Part shown: piece after piece, positions 36,186 to 40,675 of the stretch
Layout of the letters: the number at the start of each line of letters is the position of its first letter
Numbering within the stretch: the first letter of the stretch is position 1
NCBI GenBank assembly: GCA_003023485.1
Contig: PXSG01000116.1
Span: 1-40,675 of the forward strand
Length of the DNA: 40,675 nt
Direction: 5' to 3'
Source: Halobacteriales archaeon SW_10_68_16
Lineage (GTDB): Archaea; Halobacteriota; Halobacteria; Halobacteriales; Haloarculaceae
Made by a program: the position numbers and the translations under genes
The notes under the pieces: generated by a model
What the model was told of the DNA's origin: nothing
What the model saw: only the letters and a program-made list of their open reading frames with translations
The model's database searches: none

Positions 36186-36356
36186 AGAACGTCGACGACT
36201 GAAGGGCATCCCCGTCCACTCGCTGATCCAGGCCATCCGCGTCGGCTCGGCCGTCGGCGTCGGCGTCGCCGTCCCCCCACCCTCCCCGTCACCGGTACAT
36301 CCCGCGGCGACGACCGAAACGAGCGACGCGAGCACTGCCCGTCGGCCGTGTGCCAT
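36180..36356 (-). CDS. Short putative lipoprotein, possibly truncated
   Basis: 58 residues starting M-A-H-G-R-R-A-V-L-A-S-L, with a hydrophobic stretch and the lipobox V-A-A-G-C, then a Gly/Thr-Pro linker and only about 18 further residues. A BRE/TATA pair (CGAAAAG then ATAAAAAGATA on the minus strand, 36374-36395) lies 20-40 nt upstream, so the gene looks expressed. The end overlaps the gdh stop by a few bases. The very short mature part suggests that the original lipoprotein has lost its domain. Confidence 0.55.
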   Translation of the reverse strand: MAHGRRAVLASLVSVVAAGCTGDGEGGGTATPTPTAEPTRMAWISEWTGMPFSRRRSS

Positions 36357-36435
36357 TTCGTATCACTTGGTCGTATCTTTTTATCTTTTCGGCGGGATCG
36401 GCCGAGCCACGGGCCTCTCCCCACGCAACCCCGCG

Positions 36436-36813
36436 TTACAACAGGTCGACGGCGTCGGGCCGCGCCTCTTCGAGAGGGTCCGCCTCGCCACGAACCGCGA
36501 GCGCGTCCTCGACTGCGTCCCGGGCGGCAGGGAGCGGGTCGTGGGTCTCGACGTAGGCGGCGAGCGCGAACTCCGTCTCGGTGGCGCGGGCGAGTTCGAC
36601 CGCCTCGGTCCGCGGGAGGTCACCCGCCAGCCAGTCCCGGACGACCTCGCGCCCGGTCGGCCCGAGCGGGTGGACGGACTCGCCGAGCAGGTGCAGCGTC
36701 TTGGCAGCAGTGACGGGTGCCGTCCCGGCGCGACAGGGGAGGGCGTCCTCGTGGGCGGCGAGGCGCTCGGCCAGGGAGGCGTCGGTCCGGTCGACCGTCG
36801 CGACCCCGCGGTC
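36436..36813 (-). CDS. Haloarchaeal conserved protein (DUF7858-like), N-terminus replaced
   Basis: The stop is at 36436. The recognisable protein runs from D-R-G-V-A-T-V-D-R-T-D-A-S-L through P-V-T-A-A-K-T-L-H-L-L-G-E and G-R-E-V-V-R-D-W-L-A-G to E-F-A-L-A-A-Y-V-E-T-H-D-P-L. It has a helix-turn-helix-like middle and is usual beside a haloarchaeal TFB/MinD cluster. Upstream of 36813 the reading frame stays open but consists of an 89-bp inverted copy of the facing TFB gene, followed by the divergent promoter region. The native start codon and first residues are therefore lost. The family name is from memory and tentative. Confidence 0.65.
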   Translation of the reverse strand, partial: DRGVATVDRTDASLAERLAAHEDALPCRAGTAPVTAAKTLHLLGESVHPLGPTGREVVRDWLAGDLPRTEAVELARATETEFALAAYVETHDPLPAARDAVEDALAVRGEADPLEEARPDAVDLL

Positions 36814-36902
36814 GCGCTCTGCCTTCGAGCGGATCTGGGTGCGCTTGTGCTGGCGGCGCAGCCGTGCGATCCGGCGGCGCTTTCGCCCCTTCAGCCGGGT
36901 CG
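36814..36902 (-). repeat. 89-bp inverted repeat, copy in the DUF7858-like gene
   Basis: Exact reverse complement of 37217-37305. It occupies the place of the N-terminal codons of the minus-strand gene and ends just inside the divergent promoter region. Confidence 0.95.
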
Positions 36903-36956
36903 GTAACCGGTTGGTTAGCTTGCCGCGACGCTCCCCGATTGCGGGGTGACGAGGCC

Positions 36957-36966
36957 GATTTAAAAG
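36957..36966 (+). promoter_or_regulatory. TATA box of the second TFB gene
   Basis: GATTTAAAAG, 28-37 nt before the ATG at 36994, a good archaeal core promoter with a short or absent leader. Confidence 0.65.
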
Positions 36967-36993
36967 CGGATAGCGGCCCAAGTTTCGACCACG

Positions 36994-37857
36994 ATGGCGA
37001 CGACAGCCCAGACCTGTCCGGAGTGTACCGGTCGCCTGCGCGCCGGCGAGACAGAGACCGTCTGCGAGGACTGTGGCCTGGTGGTCGACGAACACGCGAT
37101 CGACCCCGGGCCGGAGTGGCGCTCGTTCGCGGACGAGGAGACAAACCCCGAGCGGACCGGGGCGCCGCTGACACGGTCGCGCCACGACCGGGGCCTCTCG
37201 ACGGAGATCGGCCGCTCGACCCGGCTGAAGGGGCGAAAGCGCCGCCGGATCGCACGGCTGCGCCGCCAGCACAAGCGCACCCAGATCCGCTCGAAGGCAG
37301 AGCGCAACCGCGTCTACGCGTTCATGGAGATCAAGCACGTCGTGGGCGACCTGGACCTGCCCGAGACCATCGAGGAACGGGCCTGTGTCCTCTTCGAGTC
37401 CGCCCAGGACGAGGGACTGTTACAGGGGCGGTCCCTGGAGGGATTCGCCGCCGCGACGGTGTACGCCACCTGCCGGACCGCGTCCATCTCGCGGACCGTC
37501 GAGGAGATCGTCGACGCCGCCACGGCGACGCGGAACGAACTCGACGCCGCCTACGACGCGCTGAACCGCGAACTCGGCCTGCCGACCGGTCCGATCCACC
37601 CCCGCGAATACCTGCCGCGGTTCGCCTCGAAGCTCGATCTCCCGCCGGCAGTCGAGCGGCGAGCGCGAACCCTGGCAGAGCGTGCCCGCGAGGAAGCGAT
37701 CGACACCGGGCGCAACCCCGGCGGCGTCGCGGCGGCGTGTCTCTACACCGCTGCCCAGGAGGAGGGCGTCTCGCTGACCCAGCGCGAGGCGGCAGTCGTG
37801 GCCGACGTGACCCCTGTCACGCTACGGTCGACGTTCTACGAACTCACCGCGGAGTGA
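36994..37857 (+). CDS. tfb: Transcription initiation factor IIB, divergent paralogue
   Basis: 287 residues, complete. The zinc ribbon is C-P-E-C ... C-E-D-C-G, the B-finger region reads G-P-E-W-R-S-F and H-D-R-G-L-S-T-E-I-G, and two cyclin repeats follow. It is shorter than the TFB at 12547: the linker lacks the D-Q-D-A-Y-G segment and instead has R-L-K-G-R-K-R-R-R-I-A-R-L. Paralogous TFBs in haloarchaea steer RNA polymerase to different promoter sets. It is the native source of the 89-bp repeat and converges on the MinD-like gene with a 22-bp overlap. Confidence 0.94.
   Translation: MATTAQTCPECTGRLRAGETETVCEDCGLVVDEHAIDPGPEWRSFADEETNPERTGAPLTRSRHDRGLSTEIGRSTRLKGRKRRRIARLRRQHKRTQIRSKAERNRVYAFMEIKHVVGDLDLPETIEERACVLFESAQDEGLLQGRSLEGFAAATVYATCRTASISRTVEEIVDAATATRNELDAAYDALNRELGLPTGPIHPREYLPRFASKLDLPPAVERRARTLAERAREEAIDTGRNPGGVAAACLYTAAQEEGVSLTQREAAVVADVTPVTLRSTFYELTAE
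37217..37305 (+). repeat. 89-bp inverted repeat, source copy in the second TFB gene
   Basis: Codes in frame for R-L-K-G-R-K-R-R-R-I-A-R-L-R-R-Q-H-K-R-T of the TFB linker and first cyclin repeat, and is identical to the reverse complement of 36814-36902. Confidence 0.95.
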
Positions 37858-38498
37858 ACGGCCTCGGCCAGGCGCTGGAACTGCCGTGCCGCGCGGCTAT
37901 CGGGGGCGACAGCAGCCACCGGGAGGCCGGCCCGCTGTGCCCGGGCGAGGGCGTCGGAGTCGGGGACGCGCGTCACCGGCCCGCCGAGTGCCGCCGCGAC
38001 GGTCCGTGTGTCGATGTCTGCCGCACGATTGAGCACCACTCGCGCGAGCGGCGTCTCGACTGCGCGAGCGAGTTCGCGGGCACGGATTGCGTCGGTCAGC
38101 GCCGCCTCGGTCGGTCGCGTCACCACGACACAGGCGTCGGCCGCGAGCAACGGCAGCCCGACGTCGCCGTGCATCCCCGCCGGGGAGTCGATGACGACGG
38201 TCCCGTACTCCCGGGCCACCCGCCGGACGGCCGCCCCCAGCGCGGTCGGATCGACGGCCCGTGCCCCCGCCAGCGTCCGCCCGCACGGGAGCACCGTGAC
38301 CGGGCCGCCCTCCCGGACCGCCTCGACGGGGTCTGCCCGCCCGGCGAGGACGTCGTGGAGGTCCGGCCCCCGGGCCGACGGGAGGTCCGCCATCGCGAGG
38401 TCGGCGTCGACGGCCACCGCGTCGAGTTCGGCCGCGAGGTTGAGCGCGACCGTCGACTTGCCGACCCCGCCCTTGCCCGCGGTCACTGCGAGAATCAT
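37836..38498 (-). CDS. MinD/ParA-like P-loop ATPase
   Basis: 220 residues, complete. The deviant Walker A motif is A-G-K-G-G-V-G-K-S-T near the N-terminus. Switch I is D-A-D-L-A-M-A-D and switch II is V-V-I-D-S-P-A-G-M. Such ATPases position proteins or DNA; haloarchaea have several MinD homologues with different tasks, and a role in cell division is not implied. The ATG at 38498 overlaps the stop of the upstream DUF7857-like gene by 4 bases, so both are co-translated. Confidence 0.9.
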   Translation of the reverse strand: MILAVTAGKGGVGKSTVALNLAAELDAVAVDADLAMADLPSARGPDLHDVLAGRADPVEAVREGGPVTVLPCGRTLAGARAVDPTALGAAVRRVAREYGTVVIDSPAGMHGDVGLPLLAADACVVVTRPTEAALTDAIRARELARAVETPLARVVLNRAADIDTRTVAAALGGPVTRVPDSDALARAQRAGLPVAAVAPDSRAARQFQRLAEAVHSAVSS

Positions 38499-39199
38499 GC
38501 CAGCCGCGTCAGCGTCTCGACGGGCACCGAGACGTCCTCCAGACGGGCCGCCAGCCGCTCGCAGCGTTGGGCGACCTCCCGGAGGCGCTCGCGGTCCTCG
38601 ACGTCGGCCAGCCAGGCCTCGACGGCCGCCTGGTCGTCCCGGGGAGCCACGTCACGCGGTAACCGCTCGTCGGATTCACGCTCGTCCGCACTGTCCACGT
38701 CGGACCCGCCGTTCGCACCGGGCCACTCCCACTCGTCCAACGCTCCGTTTCCATCGCCGGTCGCTCCGTCCTCGGTGTTGCGGACACTGGCGCCGTCGGG
38801 GTCACCGGGGGTGTTCGCGCCGTGGCCGTCGAACGTCCCGGTGCCGCCGTCCGAGACAGCGTCGCGGGGCGGCGAGGGGTCGCCGAGCGTCCGGACGACA
38901 TCGCGGGCGGTCACCGCCCCGTCGGTGTCGTCGGCTCCGAGAGACGTGAGTCGTGCCGGCGGCTCGGAGGGCTCGGCCGGGCAGGCGTAGCCCAGCACCA
39001 GCCGTTCGTCGGCGTCCACGCTCCCCTCGTAGCCGTCCTCGTCCCAGCCCTCCTCGGGGATGCCCTGCCGGCGCGGGGGCCAGACCGGGCCGTCCAGGCA
39101 GTTGGTCACGCGGACGCGCTCGCTCGCCTCGCTGGTCACGAGCAGGCGGACCAGCGTCACCCCACCCTGGCTCGTGACGTGCCAGTCGAGTGTCGCCAT
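38495..39199 (-). CDS. Haloarchaeal conserved hypothetical protein (DUF7857-like)
   Basis: 234 residues. A conserved N-terminal domain of about 90 residues (L-D-W-H-V-T-S-Q-G-G-V-T-L-V-R-L, N-C-L-D-G-P-V-W-P-P-R-R, L-G-Y-A-C-P-A-E-P) is followed by a long acidic Asp/Gly/Ser-rich disordered linker and a short C-terminal helix pair (W-L-A-D-V-E-D-R-E-R-L). It overlaps the MinD-like gene by 4 bases, suggesting a partner of that ATPase. I know no function; the DUF number is from memory. Confidence 0.75.
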   Translation of the reverse strand: MATLDWHVTSQGGVTLVRLLVTSEASERVRVTNCLDGPVWPPRRQGIPEEGWDEDGYEGSVDADERLVLGYACPAEPSEPPARLTSLGADDTDGAVTARDVVRTLGDPSPPRDAVSDGGTGTFDGHGANTPGDPDGASVRNTEDGATGDGNGALDEWEWPGANGGSDVDSADERESDERLPRDVAPRDDQAAVEAWLADVEDRERLREVAQRCERLAARLEDVSVPVETLTRLA

Positions 39200-39224
39200 G
39201 GGCCGTCTGGCCCCGCCTTCCCGT

Positions 39225-40064
39225 TTAAACCCTGACGACCGGCGCGCCGAGCCACCGGCTCGCGGCCCGCGCGTCGTCGAAGCGGTCGCCGGTCACGACG
39301 ACTGGCGCCTCGAAACTCGCCAGGCGCGCGACGGCCAGCCCCGCGGTCAGCCCGTCGACGGCGAAGGGGTCGTCGGGCTCGGGGGCACCGGGCACGGCAG
39401 CGACTGCTGCGGCGTAGGCGCCGCGGGCGCGCTCGACGAGTGCTCGCCGGGCACGCCGCTCCAGGTTGGCGACCCTGTCCTCGAGGCGCAGTCGCTCGTC
39501 GAGTCGGTCCCGCGACTCGCGGGTCTCGCGGCGCTCACGGTCGAGTGTCTGCCGGACCGCGGCGGCCGCTGTCTCCGCTTCGGAGAGTTCCCGGGCCGCC
39601 GCTTCGAGGTCCTCCCGTGCCGGTCCGGTCGGCAGGTCGGCCCCCTTGCGTGCCTGGAGGCGACCCCGGGCGGCCGCGACCCGTTCCCGGAGGCGGTCCC
39701 GCTCGGCGCGGGCGTCGGCGAGACGCTCCCGGGCGTCGGCTGCGTCACCAGCCTCGGCCGCGACTTCGATGGCCGCGAGTCGCTCCCGCGCCCGCCCCAA
39801 TGCAGGATCGTGTGGCGTCCCCAGCCCCCGGGCCCGGGCTGCACCAGCCAGCGCCGTCCGGACCCGGAGCGACGTCCCCGGCTGGAGACAGCCGACACGT
39901 TCGTGGACCGGGCCCGGCGTTCGGGCGGTCACCGAGACGGTCCTCCCGTCGGCGGCCGTCGACTCCCCCTCCCGGATCGCCGCCGCGACCATCTCGGGCG
40001 TGACGTCCCCGGCGAGCGAAACCGTTCGTCCCCGGTAGACAGTCCCGTCGACGCGGCAGATCAC
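39225..40064 (-). CDS. Haloarchaeal conserved hypothetical protein with coiled coil
   Basis: 279 residues from a GTG at 40064, whose bases overlap the stop of the upstream gene (GTGA), fixing the start. A beta-rich N-terminal part (C-R-V-D-G-T-V-Y-R-G-R-T-V) is followed by a long Ala/Arg/Glu helical region (about residues 100-215) with coiled-coil character. The C-terminal domain ends G-D-R-F-D-D-A-R-A-A-S-R-W-L-G-A-P-V. It is part of the tight cluster with the MinD-like ATPase. Not recognised beyond haloarchaeal conservation (DUF785x group, tentative). Confidence 0.75.
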   Translation of the reverse strand: MICRVDGTVYRGRTVSLAGDVTPEMVAAAIREGESTAADGRTVSVTARTPGPVHERVGCLQPGTSLRVRTALAGAARARGLGTPHDPALGRARERLAAIEVAAEAGDAADARERLADARAERDRLRERVAAARGRLQARKGADLPTGPAREDLEAAARELSEAETAAAAVRQTLDRERRETRESRDRLDERLRLEDRVANLERRARRALVERARGAYAAAVAAVPGAPEPDDPFAVDGLTAGLAVARLASFEAPVVVTGDRFDDARAASRWLGAPVVRV

Positions 40065-40399
40065 AGCTCGCGCTCCCGCATCGTCTCGGGGTCGGGCAAA
40101 CCGCGCCCGGCCGCGAACTTCGCGTACGGCGTCGCCGGCTTCCCGCGGTTCTCGTAGGCCCGCGCCGCCTCGCGCACCGCCGCCCGCACCCTCTCGAACT
40201 CGTTGAACGGCTCTGTCCACGCCACCTGGATCTCGGTCCCGTGTTTCTCCCGGAGCCGGAGCGCCTGGAAGGCGCCGAACTCCGTGGCCTCCAGCAGCGC
40301 CGCTCGCCCGAAGTGCCGGACGACGGACTCCTCGTGTGTCCGTGTCACGTTCCGGAGCGACCCCCGTGCCCCCCGGGAGTACGCGATGACCAGCAGCAC
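40061..40399 (-). CDS. Haloarchaeal conserved hypothetical protein (DUF7855-like)
   Basis: 112 residues from a GTG at 40399; the TATA-like ATTTAAC (40424-40430) lies 25-31 nt upstream, so it is probably leaderless. Conserved features are V-I-A-Y-S-R-G-A-R-G-S-L-R-N-V, H-F-G-R-A-A-L-L-E-A-T-E-F-G-A-F and T-P-Y-A-K-F-A. It is the first gene of the four-gene overlapping or closely spaced group that ends with the MinD-like ATPase. Function unknown. Confidence 0.78.
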   Translation of the reverse strand: MLLVIAYSRGARGSLRNVTRTHEESVVRHFGRAALLEATEFGAFQALRLREKHGTEIQVAWTEPFNEFERVRAAVREAARAYENRGKPATPYAKFAAGRGLPDPETMREREL

Positions 40400-40454
40400 G
40401 CGCGTGGCCTCTCCCGACGAACAGTTAAATCGTTCGATGGGTTCGAGTGACAGA

Positions 40455-40675
40455 TTATTCGACGTACTCGACAGTCACCCGAGCGGGGTCGACGTCCCCG
40501 GTCAGCTCCGCAACCTGCTCGCGTGCTTCGCGGGGCGAGGGAGCGACGACGGCCAGCCCCGCCACGGCCGGCGGGTCCTCCGCCCGGTAGACCGCTGCCT
40601 CCTCGAATTCGGTCGCGTACGTCCGGAGGACGCCCCGCACCTCCCGCTCCAGCCCGGGCAGGGAGAGGTCGCCCT
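40455..40675 (-). CDS. Haloarchaeal hypothetical protein, partial (N-terminus outside window)
   Basis: At least 73 residues; the frame runs off the right edge. The visible part reads D-L-S-L-P-G-L-E-R-E-V-R-G-V-L, then A-P-S-P-R-E-A-R-E-Q-V-A-E-L-T and ends V-E-Y-V-E. An ATG/GTG inside the window is not needed because the upstream codons are conserved-looking. It precedes the DUF785x-like cluster with a promoter between. Function unknown. Confidence 0.65.
   Translation of the reverse strand, partial: GDLSLPGLEREVRGVLRTYATEFEEAAVYRAEDPPAVAGLAVVAPSPREAREQVAELTGDVDPARVTVEYVE

Noticed and set aside
36239..36285. Possible short tandem repeat of GTCGGCGTCGGC type
   Set aside because: It codes for the Gly and Thr-Pro linker of the short lipoprotein on the minus strand, and is too short and imperfect to be a separate element.
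1..40675. CRISPR array or complete transposon
   Set aside because: No regularly spaced repeats and no transposase or integrase motifs were seen on either strand.

Overview
The window is GC-rich haloarchaeal DNA (class Halobacteria, Haloarculaceae-like). The evidence is acidic proteins, AT-rich TATA elements about 25-30 nt upstream of mostly leaderless start codons, two transcription factor B genes, class I lysyl-tRNA synthetase, ribosomal protein S19e, archaeal Holliday junction resolvase Hjc and a haloarchaeal glucose dehydrogenase. No rRNA, tRNA, CRISPR array or complete insertion sequence was recognised.

Layout. (a) 1-10.4 kb, minus strand: a type IV pilus-like surface system with a secretion ATPase, a TadC/FlaJ-like membrane platform, four short pilin-like proteins with overlapping ends, a fifth pilin-like protein and a large pilin-like protein carrying a von Willebrand A domain. 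(b) 10.6-13.5 kb: an aminotransferase overlapping an Lrp/AsnC regulator, then a TFB gene. (c) 13.5-19.6 kb, minus: a PitA-like chlorite-dismutase/monooxygenase fusion, a membrane PDZ metalloprotease, lysS and pyrH. (d) 19.9-25.4 kb: a small DUF7123-like protein, a second M50 protease, a small membrane protein, a damaged thiL, a UPF0104 membrane protein, a lipoprotein, rps19e and hjc. (e) 25.4-31.2 kb: a damaged PAS/GAF histidine kinase, a histidine phosphatase, a CcdA/TlpA redox pair, a DUF998 remnant, a tiny zinc-finger protein and an MBL hydrolase. (f) 31.2-36.4 kb: a secreted-protein remnant, a HAD-IIA phosphatase, an MTH865 protein, DUF2391, a lycopene-cyclase-domain protein, a HAD protein, glucose dehydrogenase and a short lipoprotein. 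(g) 36.4-40.7 kb: a haloarchaeal cluster of uncharacterised proteins with a MinD-like ATPase and a second TFB.

The most striking signal is damage. Three conserved genes (thiL, the kinase ATPase domain, and the N-terminus of the gene divergent to the second TFB) have lost a stretch. In its place each carries an exact 59-, 100- or 89-bp copy of a coding segment lying within about 1 kb, one direct and two inverted. At least eight more genes carry single-base frameshifts, and pyrH, DUF998 and DUF2391 have promoters but lack their first codons. The pattern fits either local template switching in a real genome or, more probably, a draft assembly with indel errors and wrongly filled gaps. Gene functions below are therefore given for the reconstructed reading frames.
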